From the NCBI GenBank assembly GCA_003450555.1, contig DMFQ01000473.1:22155-32813 (forward strand): a DNA stretch of 10,659 nucleotides, in the 5' to 3' direction. Within the stretch, counting starts at the first letter, position 1. Each line of letters opens with the position of its first letter. Source of the stretch: Ktedonobacter sp. (GTDB taxonomy: Bacteria; Chloroflexota; Ktedonobacteria; Ktedonobacterales; Ktedonobacteraceae). The notes under the pieces were generated by a model. It saw only the letters and a program-made list of their open reading frames with translations, was not told the origin of the DNA and made no database searches. The position numbers and the translations under genes were made by a program. Shown in pieces: positions 1 through 7,661 of the stretch.

Positions 1-4
1 CGCC

Positions 5-18
5 AGCTATTTCTAGCT
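5..18 (-). other. Small stem-loop just after the GH5 stop codon
   Basis: The transcript strand has AGCTA-GAAA-TAGCT, a 5-bp perfect stem closed by a GNRA-type tetraloop, 14 nt after the stop codon. The window ends before any following T-tract could be seen, so it could be a terminator or a 3' stability element, or chance. Confidence 0.25.
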
Positions 19-31
19 ACAAATGTGAATT

Positions 32-1220
32 CTATTGACCGGTCAAATGCTGTTTGACAATCTGCCCCATGCCTGCAACAGCTTTCGCGTCCCCACATGT
101 CCAGGGGACATCGAGTGAAGTTGGACTAAAGGTGTTGAAATCCTGAATTAAATGCGGGGGGGCAAAGTCCCACGCAGACCAGCTCGCGTGGCGGGAATCC
201 ATGTAGTCTAGAAAGGCCTTCACCACGCTGTCTGCCTGGTCATGGGAGACGCCCTTGCAGTGAGCCGGAATCTGCGCATTCGGTAAGAACGCCCACTCAC
301 CATAATAGAGCGGGTAGTGATTGAGGATTGGTCCCCACTTTGCATCTTGCTGTTGAGCAGATAGATTGATCTTATCATAAACATGCAGTGAATACAAGAT
401 ATTGGGATCATTGATAATATTATTACCAATTGTTGTCCAGCCGCCCTCCTCGGCAGCGTCGGCCCCCGGCACCCCTTTTCCTGCCGATCCTGGCTCAACA
501 ACGATGATCTGCTTAGCGCCGACTGAGCGTATGGCATTCACCAGATCCTGCATCCCAACCACCGTTGCTCCACTGACCGTTCCACCTCCATGCAGCCAGG
601 TATTCCAATCGTGATATTTTGGCTCATTGTACACATCAAACATGACCATCGGATTGTTCTTGTAGTGCTCGGCGATGGTTTTCCAATAGGCGATATCTTC
701 GGTTTTTGGTAGAGTTGCATCTTTACCATAGGGTGATCCACCCTGGTTAGTATCATGCAAATCGAGCACTACATAGAGCCCTGCCGCATTCGCCTGTTGG
801 ACCGCTTGATCCAACTTATTCAGATAATCGCGTGGGATACTTAGCATAAATCCAGTTGGAGGTGGGCAAACGTAGCACATTCATCTTCCAATCATGTACC
901 ATAGCGCCAAAAACTTTGCTGTTTAAACTTGCCGATGGCTGCTTGCCCTGTTCCCACGCCTTCAAGTAGTTGAAGGGGCTTTCGATCTGCGCTCCATGCA
1001 ATAGAACCGGATGTCCTGTCGCATCGATAAGCTGGGTCCCATCAATATGTAGCATACCAATTGCGGTATACGTCTGGGTCGTAGATGTTGAAGTAGCAGT
1101 TGTAGTGCTTGATCCACTTTGTCCCAACCGTTGCCCCAGTAGAACTCCGCCAACAATAGCGACAATAAGGATAACGATAATTGCAGAAATGATTATTGTA
1201 ATTATTCCTCTTCTTGACAT
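32..1220 (-). pseudogene. Membrane-anchored glycoside hydrolase family 5 (cellulase-like), frameshifted
   Basis: A GH5 endoglucanase-type enzyme, expected to cleave beta-1,4-linked glucan or mannan outside the cell by the retaining mechanism. It is read in two frames. The N-terminal part (816-1220, 134 aa) starts at an ATG preceded by AGGA, has one membrane helix at residues 6-29 and a Ser/Thr-rich linker at 36-50, then the first barrel strands (VLLHGAQIES, MNVLRLPTSNW). The C-terminal part (32-880 open, used from about 834) continues with YLNKLDQ, VVLDLHD, the acid/base motif VYNEP (Glu codon near 623-625) and the nucleophile motif YYGEW (Glu codon near 296-298). Joined, the protein would be about 395 aa, normal for GH5 plus an anchor. 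Both catalytic glutamates survive, so the break is recent, an assembly error, or less likely recoded. The last gene of the minus-strand set, it may remodel the polymer made by the upstream glycosyltransferases. Family assignment is firm; substrate is not. Confidence 0.85.
816..880 (-). other. Frameshift site in the GH5 gene
   Basis: This is the overlap of the two open frames. The upstream frame reads SNWIYAKYP then TRLSE and stops; the +1 frame reads PRDYLNKLDQ. The family-like protein changes frame at about 828-836, within the coding-strand bases TATCCCACGCGATTAT. Removing one base (for example the A after CCC) gives YPRDYL. Adding one CG dinucleotide gives YPTRDYL, which would fit slippage in a short CG repeat. 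No stable downstream structure was identified. Confidence 0.75.
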
Positions 1221-1363
1221 AATTTTCCTATCTTAGTATAGTATAGATTGACAGCGATTTATCCCTTGAAGCTTAGCATGTACTACTAAGTAGAAATACG
1301 TACTTGCTAAACCTTCGGTTTCGGGTTCCACCAAAAGTCAGGGGTCCGAAGCGCAATAGTACA
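1221..1363 (-). promoter_or_regulatory. Spacer upstream of GH5 gene, possible own promoter
   Basis: This 143-nt gap is larger than the gaps between the three genes upstream of it in the operon. On the minus strand a TATACT hexamer (1235-1240), repeated as overlapping TATACTATACTA, lies about 15-25 nt before the GH5 start codon and could serve as a -10 box. No good -35 box was found at 16-18 nt. A short AAACC-TTC-GGTTT inverted repeat at 1309-1321 is not followed by a T-tract. This is tentative. Confidence 0.3.
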
Positions 1364-2573
1364 TCAGGCATTTATGTGTATAGTAGGGACGCTTCTTGCG
1401 GTCGTCCTGGACGCTTCTTCCCGTTCAAGCATTTCATGGATCAGTTTCGTGACAGTCATTCCCCATGCGTCCCAATTGAGCCTGTTTTCATAGGCAGCTC
1501 TGCTCGATTGCACCAACTCAGCGTACCTCTGGTCATCGCGGTACACCTTCGCAATCAGTTCTGCATACTCAGCGCCTCCCGCGCTGAGTGGCAGCATAAA
1601 GCCATTTTCACCATTCGTGACCGCTCCCGAGACGCCACCGGTATCCGTTGTAATGCTCGGCAATCCATATGAACTCGCTTCACAGAAGACCATACCATAA
1701 CACTCACCTCTTGTGGGCAGGAAGAGGAAATCTGACGTTTCAAATAGCTTTTCCATCTCGCGACGCTGTTTTTCATCTTTCCTGTTTAAGAAAGGTATCA
1801 CCTTCATGCGCTCATGAGAAAACTGTGGTGGCGGAACGCATCCACAAATAGTTAATTCTGCCTGAATACCCAGCTCTTCAAGCTTGAGCAGCGTTTCAAA
1901 AGCTATGGCGCCGCCTTTTCTTTCCCAATCAACTCCGATGAAAAACAATGTACATTGGTCAGATTTCTTCCGCGTCAGAGCCACCTCTGCTGGGGGAGGA
2001 GTATCAACATTGGCGCCAAAGGGAACAGCGTAAACCTTCTCCTGTGCCACGTGATAATTCTCAAGCGAAGATAGTCTGGCCCACGGCGAAGGGTGAAGTA
2101 CCAGGGCCGCTTTAGTGAGCGCCAGCCCTTCGAGCGTATTTGCCTCGTAATAGGATCGCTGGAGCAGGTTTGAAAATTGCGCGTAGTAATTATGCAACAG
2201 GGCAAAATTCGCATCTTCAACAATCACAATAGGCGTATTTATCTCCAGGAAGGCCGTTTCTGAGGCGCAGGCAGGAGCAAAAATTACGTCAAAATTGCTA
2301 TCAGACAGTTTCCTTGGTAAGCAGTTTAGCATATTTTTTGGCAATAAAGAAGCTGTGATAATACATGAAATTCTTCTTGAGCAACAACTGCGTTGCTTTA
2401 TTGAAAACTTTTCCTAGCAATAACTCCGGAATATCTATTGGCTCGATATACGTTAAATCCCCACAGTACTTTTCGAGCACTTGAGCCATATACCCATTGG
2501 TAATATTCCACGAAGAAAGCTTATCCACCAGGGTAAGCGAGGGCAGAAATCCTATTTTCAAACGCCTATTCAT
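1364..2573 (-). pseudogene. GT4 family glycosyltransferase, frameshifted
   Basis: A GT-B fold retaining glycosyltransferase (group 1/GT4) that would move a sugar from a nucleotide-sugar donor to a growing glycan at the inner membrane face. The N-terminal piece (2301-2573, 90 aa) starts MNRRLKIGFLPSLT at an ATG; AGAGG lies about 12 nt upstream. The C-terminal piece (open 1364-2344) holds FDVIFAPACASETAFL, the hinge region (VYAVPFGANVD), the donor-domain start LFFIGVDWERKGG, and the family EX7E signature ECYGMVFCE followed by GLPSITTDTGGVSGAV. Joined, it is about 400 aa, the usual GT4 length. The active-site residues are complete, so only the frame is broken. It starts 37 nt after the GT2 gene, consistent with one operon. 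Donor and acceptor cannot be predicted. Confidence 0.85.
2301..2344 (-). other. Frameshift site in the GT4 gene
   Basis: The upstream frame reads KKYAKLLT then KETV and stops at 2301; the +1 frame reads RKLSDSNFDVIFAP. The most natural join is LLT-RKLSDSNFDV, at about 2312-2318, by dropping one base in ACCAAGG. An alternative is the run of six A on the coding strand at 2334-2339, which would give IAKNMLNCLPRKLSD. A homopolymer miscall is therefore possible but gives a less helix-like join. Confidence 0.7.
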
Positions 2574-2610
2574 AAACTAACCAAACCTCTTTCGCTTGTC
2601 CTGCCCAGAA

Positions 2611-3519
2611 CTATTGCTTGTATGATAGCGGCATCTCCGGGTGCCCTTGCAGAAGCCATTGCCATATACCAATATGGCTCGCTACCTTTGAGAGAAAGAT
2701 AAATGGCGCGTACAGTAGCACTCTGGGGTATTCCCGCACGTTCGCCCGCACAATATTGAGCGTCGCTCCCAGGGAGACAGGGAGCATCATAAATGGATAA
2801 AGGAAGGGGTTACGGATTCTGGTCAGAATCGAATTACGTTTTGACATTTCAGGGTAGAGCCTCTTCACATAAAGACCACTGACCCGACCATAAAAGTAGC
2901 TGTAGCGCATCAAGACGGCAAAACTGTTACGACGGTGATCATGAAGCACTTTAATCGATGGTTGATAGACCGTCTTATAGCCCATTTTGATCAGGCGGTA
3001 ACAGAAATCCATGTCCTCTTCAGAACGCAAAATCTCGCTGAAACCGTGAGCTTCTTCAAATGCCTTGCGCTTCACTCCCAGGCTTGCCGAACAAACCGCC
3101 CCCTCCGATGGTTTATTGACTTGACTGAAGCCAAAGCGACTGAAATCAACACATTGGGCGAAGAAAGCCCTCGATTTACCTGCGATCTGTCCACCAACCG
3201 CTCCAACTTCGGGCTTTTCCAACTCGCGCACGTTCTGTTCGATCCAGTCCATGGCGGGTTCACAATCATCGTCCAGGAACAGAAAATACTCTCCTGTTGC
3301 GACATGAGCGCCGATGTTACGAGCTTCCCCCGGATAATAAATGGGTTTGGTCTCGACCGCTCGGATGCAGTCGCTGCTCAGGGCGTTACTCTTGGGGCCT
3401 ACGAGGAGTATTTCGGTCAATTCAGCAGGATATGTCTGCTGCATAAGTTTTTCAAGCACGACTTCAGCCAGGTCGGGCTTTGTAAAAGGTATGATCACAC
3501 TGACAAGTGGTGTATTCAT
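2611..3519 (-). CDS. GT2 family glycosyltransferase
   Basis: An inverting GT-A fold glycosyltransferase of family 2, 302 aa. It should transfer a sugar from a nucleotide-sugar to a lipid-linked or nascent glycan. Visible landmarks: VSVIIPFTKPD at residues 6-16; PGEARNIGAHVATGEYFLFL leading to the metal-binding DDD at 83-85; GAVGGQI at 106-112; the acceptor-side SEEDMDFCYRL at 166-175 (the ED catalytic-base region); and LHDH at 192-195. The C-terminal third has hydrophobic stretches (about 239-256 and 266-282) that may contact the membrane. I chose the ATG at 3519 rather than the in-frame GTG at 3525: GAGAAAG stands about 9 nt before the ATG but only about 3 nt before the GTG. It lies 53 nt after the nucleotidyltransferase gene and 37 nt before the broken GT4 gene, as in an operon. 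Confidence 0.9.
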   Translation of the reverse strand: MNTPLVSVIIPFTKPDLAEVVLEKLMQQTYPAELTEILLVGPKSNALSSDCIRAVETKPIYYPGEARNIGAHVATGEYFLFLDDDCEPAMDWIEQNVRELEKPEVGAVGGQIAGKSRAFFAQCVDFSRFGFSQVNKPSEGAVCSASLGVKRKAFEEAHGFSEILRSEEDMDFCYRLIKMGYKTVYQPSIKVLHDHRRNSFAVLMRYSYFYGRVSGLYVKRLYPEMSKRNSILTRIRNPFLYPFMMLPVSLGATLNIVRANVREYPRVLLYAPFIFLSKVASHIGIWQWLLQGHPEMPLSYKQ

Positions 3520-3572
3520 AAGCACATTCTTTCTCTCGTGTATAGTGAGCGCGGGAATCCATCCTGTTGCAC

Positions 3573-4769
3573 CTACGATTGCCTCCTCTTACTCCTGCTG
3601 CCCAGGAGGTAGCGGAATCCCCTGGCTATGGTAACCCATGGGTGGACCAGGTAGAAAAGGAAATAGAGTTGTAGTGGCAAGCGCGAATGATCCATATAAC
3701 GCCTGGCAAGCGCTGCTGGCGGAGGAAAGAGTGTCTGCAAGCCAACTTTGAATATTTCAACCGTGCTATCAACCATAGCACGATGTGCGATGATGCGCCG
3801 TGCTTGCCTCCGTGGTAGTACAAGCGTCTCTGCCTCATCAGGCATCGCGATGCGTTCAACCAGCAGGCGGCAGATCAACGGTGGGCGCAAGCGCGCGAAA
3901 ACATCTGCGGGAATCTCAACGCCAAATAGGTTATGGCACCAGGACAGACAGTAGTACAGCGTTGATGCTAATTGCTGCCGTCGCGCTGTCTCGATAAGTG
4001 CTGTCCAGTCGAGTTCTGAACCTACAGCGCGCAGCATAACCACCACGTCATAGAGCCAGAGCAGTCGGGAAAAGCTATGAAAGCGATAGTGCCAGCAAAG
4101 ATATAGCAGGTGGTCGATTGGAGGCATAGTCAATGTTGGCTCGCCCAACACCTCAATGTGCTGCGCCTTTGCCCACATGGCTTCTATGTCAAAAAGAGTG
4201 CCGATTTCGCTCGGATGAGGCGCGGTGTGTAATTCAATTACCACCTTCAGCCACGAATCCTGTCTCTCCAGGGTATAGTTATAGCCGGTACGATCGCGAT
4301 CAATAACATTTGAACGGTACTCCTCATAGAATGCATAACCCATTTGGGTCAGCAATCGATCGGCTCGCGGCATATCATCGGGATGGATAAATGCATCAAA
4401 GTCATGGTAGGTACGCAGGCGCGCCTCAGAATAAATGGTATGTGCCAAAGCTGGTCCCTTAAAGAGCATGAGCGGGATATGCGCTTCATTGAAAAGATGC
4501 AATAGGTGCTGAAGCTGCTCCTCCAGAAACAGGTTTTGCACTACCTCTAGTTGATGCAAATCCAGGATTCTGGTAGTCACCTTCTTGCCAAGCAACTCAA
4601 TTAATTCCTTACGAGAGAAATAGGCACATAGGATGGGAATAAGACGCAGCAATGCCTCATTTGAGTCTAGTTCAATAGATTTTCCCGAGGCAAGCGCATC
4701 AGTTGCTACCAGTCTCAATAGGTGTTCCAACGCTGTCTTATCATCTTGCATTGTAGGGGCCTGCCTCAT
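3573..4769 (-). CDS. Uncharacterised nucleotidyltransferase family protein (PF14907-like)
   Basis: A 398-aa protein resembling the 'uncharacterised nucleotidyltransferase' family. The core is LMLFKGPALAHTIY (about residues 100-113), then ARLRTYHDFDAFIHPDDM, whose DFD (D123, D125) would bind the catalytic metals, and VVIELHTAP (E179, H181) as the likely third acidic position. The KG-x-R-x-DxD layout is that of polymerase-beta-type nucleotidyltransferases. After this the chain is helical, with LLYLCWHYRFHSFSRLLWLYDVVV and a hydrophobic C-terminal stretch (FLFYLVHPWV). Members are known from capsule and exopolysaccharide loci but, as far as I know, without a settled substrate. The frame stays open to 4952, but the ATG at 4769 has AGGTGA 5 nt upstream and removes an 83-nt overlap with the preceding gene, so I start there. 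It may transfer a nucleotidyl group to a glycan, lipid or protein; that is inference. Confidence 0.8.
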   Translation of the reverse strand: MRQAPTMQDDKTALEHLLRLVATDALASGKSIELDSNEALLRLIPILCAYFSRKELIELLGKKVTTRILDLHQLEVVQNLFLEEQLQHLLHLFNEAHIPLMLFKGPALAHTIYSEARLRTYHDFDAFIHPDDMPRADRLLTQMGYAFYEEYRSNVIDRDRTGYNYTLERQDSWLKVVIELHTAPHPSEIGTLFDIEAMWAKAQHIEVLGEPTLTMPPIDHLLYLCWHYRFHSFSRLLWLYDVVVMLRAVGSELDWTALIETARRQQLASTLYYCLSWCHNLFGVEIPADVFARLRPPLICRLLVERIAMPDEAETLVLPRRQARRIIAHRAMVDSTVEIFKVGLQTLFPPPAALARRYMDHSRLPLQLYFLFYLVHPWVTIARGFRYLLGSRSKRRQS

Positions 4770-4774
4770 TGCGC

Positions 4775-4780
4775 TCACCT
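4775..4780 (-). promoter_or_regulatory. Ribosome binding site deciding the nucleotidyltransferase start
   Basis: AGGTGA on the minus strand, 5 nt before the ATG at 4767-4769. The alternative ATG at 4950-4952 is preceded by CGACCTGGTCA, with no Shine-Dalgarno match, and lies inside the end of the upstream gene. Confidence 0.65.
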
Positions 4781-4869
4781 GCGTATGACCTCTTCCCAAC
4801 CCCACGGCCTCGTTTTTGGGCGCTTCCTGAAAGCCAGAAAGAAAAGCATAGTTATGTAGCACGGACGAA

Positions 4870-6141
4870 TCACCTTTCAACAGGTAGGAGCGATACGTTA
4901 TACGGAGCAGAGCCTTGCCCAAAATGGTGAGCAATTGCTTGTTGGTAAACATTGACCAGGTCGCCAGTCAGCGTACGCCATTCATGGTGCTGTTCTACAT
5001 ACTCGCGCCCGAACTGACCCAGCGCTGTGCGCAATGGAGCATCATCCATCAGGCGTAAAGTTGCCTCTGCAAATTCATGCGCGGACCCGGCCACCAATAG
5101 ATCACGACCGGAACGAGCTCCGAAAGCCGCCGCTGCCTGCGTTGCAACAACTACAGGTGTGCCAAGGGCCATGGCTTCCAGCACCTTGTTTTGAATACCA
5201 ACGCTGTAGACCATAGGACTCAACATGACCTCGGCGCGTCCGACGTATGGGCGCATATCGGTTACATAGCCGGTTACCTCCACGCGTGGATCACGAGCCA
5301 GAAGTTGCAGTGATTTAGGTGGTTTACTGCCGACAATCGTCAGCGTAGCTTCTGGCTGTTGTTGCCAGATCAAAGGCATAATCTGCTGGTACAAATAAAG
5401 CGCCGTAGCTACATTTGCGTGGTAACTCATTTTTCCTGAAAACACGATATTAAAACGACGACGCTCCTGGTGCAGTGGTCGGAAATAGTCCAGGTCAACG
5501 CCATTCGGCAGCACTTTAATACCTGCGCCCAATGCTTCATCACTGCTCACAAGATCGCCCGTGTACAGACGCTGTAACTCGATCAGTGCCTGACGGTCAC
5601 GTTCTGAGGTAACTGCAATATGCCGGAGTTGCTGCACCATTCTAGCTTCATACTGTTGCGTGCGCTTCTGTTCCAGCAAGGCTACTGCACGCACTGATAG
5701 ACTTGGACCTGCCTTGGCAGCATGCTTACAGAGAAGACTGATGCAGTCGACAGCGTCCCAAACGAGTGGGCTGATATGAATGATCTGCTCCATTGACGCG
5801 ATACCCCGCAAGTGTTCTACATGTATGACATCGAAGGTTCGCTGCGTACAGAGATCTTGAATCGCATGCGTAAAGCGAGTTGAGCGGGCGTAGGCTACCT
5901 GAAGCGACTGTGAGCTGAACAGCGCCATTCCACTGCGCAGCATTGCCTGTCGCTTTGCTTCCTGTACTACCACTACTTCATGCCTCTGTTGTCGTAGTGC
6001 CTCCACATCAACCTGTTCTTGCTCTGATATGCATTGTGTCATCACGGTTACTTCGTGCTCGCGCTGAAGTTGAGTTAAAAACTCATAGCCACGCACACGG
6101 ATGCGCGATGGTGGATAGGGTGTGACAAACAAAATACGCAT
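4870..6141 (-). CDS. GT4 family glycosyltransferase (TIGR03087/EpsH-associated type)
   Basis: A 423-aa GT-B glycosyltransferase, first gene of the minus-strand operon. It opens with MRILFVTPYPPSRIRVRGYE, as in sugar transferases linked to exopolysaccharide loci. The N-terminal acceptor domain includes FDVIHVEHLRGIASM (about 103-117) and LVWDAVDCISLL. The hinge is IKVLPNGVDLDYFRP (208-222). The donor domain starts at NIVFSGKMSYHANVATALY, with LTIVGSKPP (267-275) and VTGYVTDMRPYVGRAEVMLSP. The nucleotide-sugar signature is GIQNKVLEAMALGTPVVV: the second Glu (E322) of EX7E is present but the first is a Val (314), which I recall as normal for this GIQNK subgroup. The start ATG has GAGGT 3 nt upstream. 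It is divergent from the GT4 gene at 6398. The next gene begins 100 nt after its stop. Confidence 0.9.
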   Translation of the reverse strand: MRILFVTPYPPSRIRVRGYEFLTQLQREHEVTVMTQCISEQEQVDVEALRQQRHEVVVVQEAKRQAMLRSGMALFSSQSLQVAYARSTRFTHAIQDLCTQRTFDVIHVEHLRGIASMEQIIHISPLVWDAVDCISLLCKHAAKAGPSLSVRAVALLEQKRTQQYEARMVQQLRHIAVTSERDRQALIELQRLYTGDLVSSDEALGAGIKVLPNGVDLDYFRPLHQERRRFNIVFSGKMSYHANVATALYLYQQIMPLIWQQQPEATLTIVGSKPPKSLQLLARDPRVEVTGYVTDMRPYVGRAEVMLSPMVYSVGIQNKVLEAMALGTPVVVATQAAAAFGARSGRDLLVAGSAHEFAEATLRLMDDAPLRTALGQFGREYVEQHHEWRTLTGDLVNVYQQAIAHHFGQGSAPYNVSLLPVER

Positions 6142-6397
6142 ATGACCTCACTCTACAAAACAGTTCAACATCACGTCTGGCTTTTTTTATCCATTGCCGC
6201 AAGTGTAGCAGGGAGAAGGCAGGGAAGCGGCAAAACATTGGTTAAGACTTTGTTGTAAAATCAGCGTTTTTGTAGCAGTTTCTCAACCGTCTCTCAATGC
6301 TTCCTTCACTGTCAATTAAGTACACTGGCTGAGGAATAATTGTAAGTCTGCGAACATTCATGCACTATAGATAATTTCTCCTGGTAAAAGGTAAAGT
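6142..6397. promoter_or_regulatory. Divergent intergenic region between two GT4 genes
   Basis: This 256-nt spacer must hold the promoters of both the leftward operon and the rightward glycosyltransferase gene. Toward the right, TATAGATAAT (6366-6375) about 25 nt before the start codon is a possible -10 region, with a loose TTGTAA (6340-6345) as an off-spacing -35. Toward the left no convincing pair was found. A run of seven T at 6182-6188 and an inverted repeat at 6194-6233 are the only other structure. No small ORF with a good ribosome site was seen. Confidence 0.45.
6194..6233. repeat. 7-bp inverted repeat in the divergent spacer
   Basis: TTGCCGC at 6194-6200 and its exact complement GCGGCAA at 6227-6233 are separated by 26 nt, so their centres are 33 bp apart, about three helical turns. 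That spacing would suit a dimeric regulator binding two half-sites or a looped operator. It lies 53 nt upstream of the leftward start codon. No T-tract follows on either strand, so it is not a classical terminator. Confidence 0.4.
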
Positions 6398-7657
6398 ATG
6401 CGTATTTTGTTACTTAGCAATCTCTACCCACCGCACGTAGAGGGTGGGGCGGAAATACTGGCGCGAGACATCGCAGGCAGCCTGGAAAAGCTGGGCCACG
6501 AAGTTCTTGTGCTTACTAGCTGGTACGGACTTTCAAAAGCACAGCAGGACGGCCAGGTATGGCGCACGCTGCGCACGGTTATGTCTGCCCATTTCGACCG
6601 GCGACGGTCTATCTGGCAACAGTTCAGCAAGCTAAACAACTACTACCGGGATTATCATAATGCCGCGAATGCGCAAGAGCTGCAGCGCGTAATTGCAGCC
6701 ACCAGGCCCGACGCGCTCTATATTTGGGAGGTCAATGGCATTGGTATCAACTCGCTGCTGTCTGTACTTCCCACGTTGACGATTCCTATCGTTTTTCACC
6801 TTGGTAGCTACTGGTTCCCCTATGCTCTTTCACCGGAGACTGAGCAGTCGAATTTGCGTTTACGCTGGTTCAAACAACTGTTGATAGGTAGAGTGCCTTC
6901 CCTTACTTACACTTCGCTCATTGGGGTAAGCGAGACCGTTAAGCAGAAGTATGTTAAGGTGGGCTGCGATCCTCAACGCTTTGAGGTCATCTACAATGGT
7001 ATAGATGCGCGCTTCCTTGATCTCCCTCGCAGCGAGAAAGAGGAAGAATCAAGCCATAGCAAACAATTGTTGTTCGTGGGTCGCTTACGTGCAGAGAAGG
7101 GTATCCTTGTCATTCTCAAAGCACTTGACATACTTACCAACGAACGGCAGAGAACAGATCTTCATCTCAATATCTTTGGTGATGGGGACGAGGTCTATAT
7201 CAATGAACTGCAAGCATTCATACAAGAGAAACGCCTTACAGGTGCCGTTACCTTCCATGGCAAAGTTCCACAGGATGAATTGCTCGCATACTATGACCGT
7301 TCACATATCATGCTCGTACCGTCCCTCTGGCAAGAACCGTTTGGCCTGGTTATCGCTGAGGCTATGGCGCGAGGTTTGCCCGTGATCGCGTCAGACGTTG
7401 GGGGACCCGCTGAGATCATTACACATGGGGTAGACGGCCTGCTCGTTGCGCCAGGAGACGAACATGTGCTGGTTTCCGCAATGAGTCGCCTGTTGGAAGA
7501 CGCAAACGAATGTCAACATCTCTCGGAGGCGGCGTTAATCACAGTGCGGGAGCGCTTTACTATTGAAGGAAACGCCAAACGTGTAGAGCAGCACCTGTTG
7601 CACGCGCTACACGGCGAGATAGCTAACTCAGGCATGGTTGGGGTTGGCATTACATAG
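6398..7657 (+). CDS. GT4 family glycosyltransferase
   Basis: A 419-aa retaining GT-B glycosyltransferase of family 4, the most canonical of the set. The N-terminal domain has LLLSNLYPPHVEGGAEILA (4-22), the glycine-rich acceptor-side loop, and SLEKLGHEVLVLT. FHLGSYWFPYAL (133-144) follows, then the hinge FEVIYNGIDARFLD (195-208). The donor domain starts LLFVGRLRAEKG (224-235), with LNIFGDGDE (257-265) and FHGKVPQDELLAYYDRS. The EX7E motif is complete: E313-PFGLVIA-E321, followed by GLPVIASDVGGPAEII. AAAGGT lies 5 nt before the ATG. It stands alone on the plus strand, divergent from the operon, and likely adds a sugar to the same glycan. Its first 14 bases match those of the divergent GT4 gene. 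Sugar specificity cannot be told. Confidence 0.92.
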   Translation: MRILLLSNLYPPHVEGGAEILARDIAGSLEKLGHEVLVLTSWYGLSKAQQDGQVWRTLRTVMSAHFDRRRSIWQQFSKLNNYYRDYHNAANAQELQRVIAATRPDALYIWEVNGIGINSLLSVLPTLTIPIVFHLGSYWFPYALSPETEQSNLRLRWFKQLLIGRVPSLTYTSLIGVSETVKQKYVKVGCDPQRFEVIYNGIDARFLDLPRSEKEEESSHSKQLLFVGRLRAEKGILVILKALDILTNERQRTDLHLNIFGDGDEVYINELQAFIQEKRLTGAVTFHGKVPQDELLAYYDRSHIMLVPSLWQEPFGLVIAEAMARGLPVIASDVGGPAEIITHGVDGLLVAPGDEHVLVSAMSRLLEDANECQHLSEAALITVRERFTIEGNAKRVEQHLLHALHGEIANSGMVGVGIT

Positions 7658-7661
7658 GCGC

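Noticed and set aside
1309..1321. AAACC-TTC-GGTTT as a terminator between the GT4 and GH5 genes
   Set aside because: The stem is only 5 bp and neither strand has a T-tract after it.
2935..3612. A 225-codon plus-strand open frame
   Set aside because: It lies antisense to the GT2 gene, which has clear family motifs; the peptide has no recognisable pattern and no good ribosome site.
4770..4952. Extension of the nucleotidyltransferase to the ATG at 4952
   Set aside because: No ribosome binding site there, and it would overlap the upstream glycosyltransferase by 83 nt; a good AGGTGA site precedes the inner ATG.
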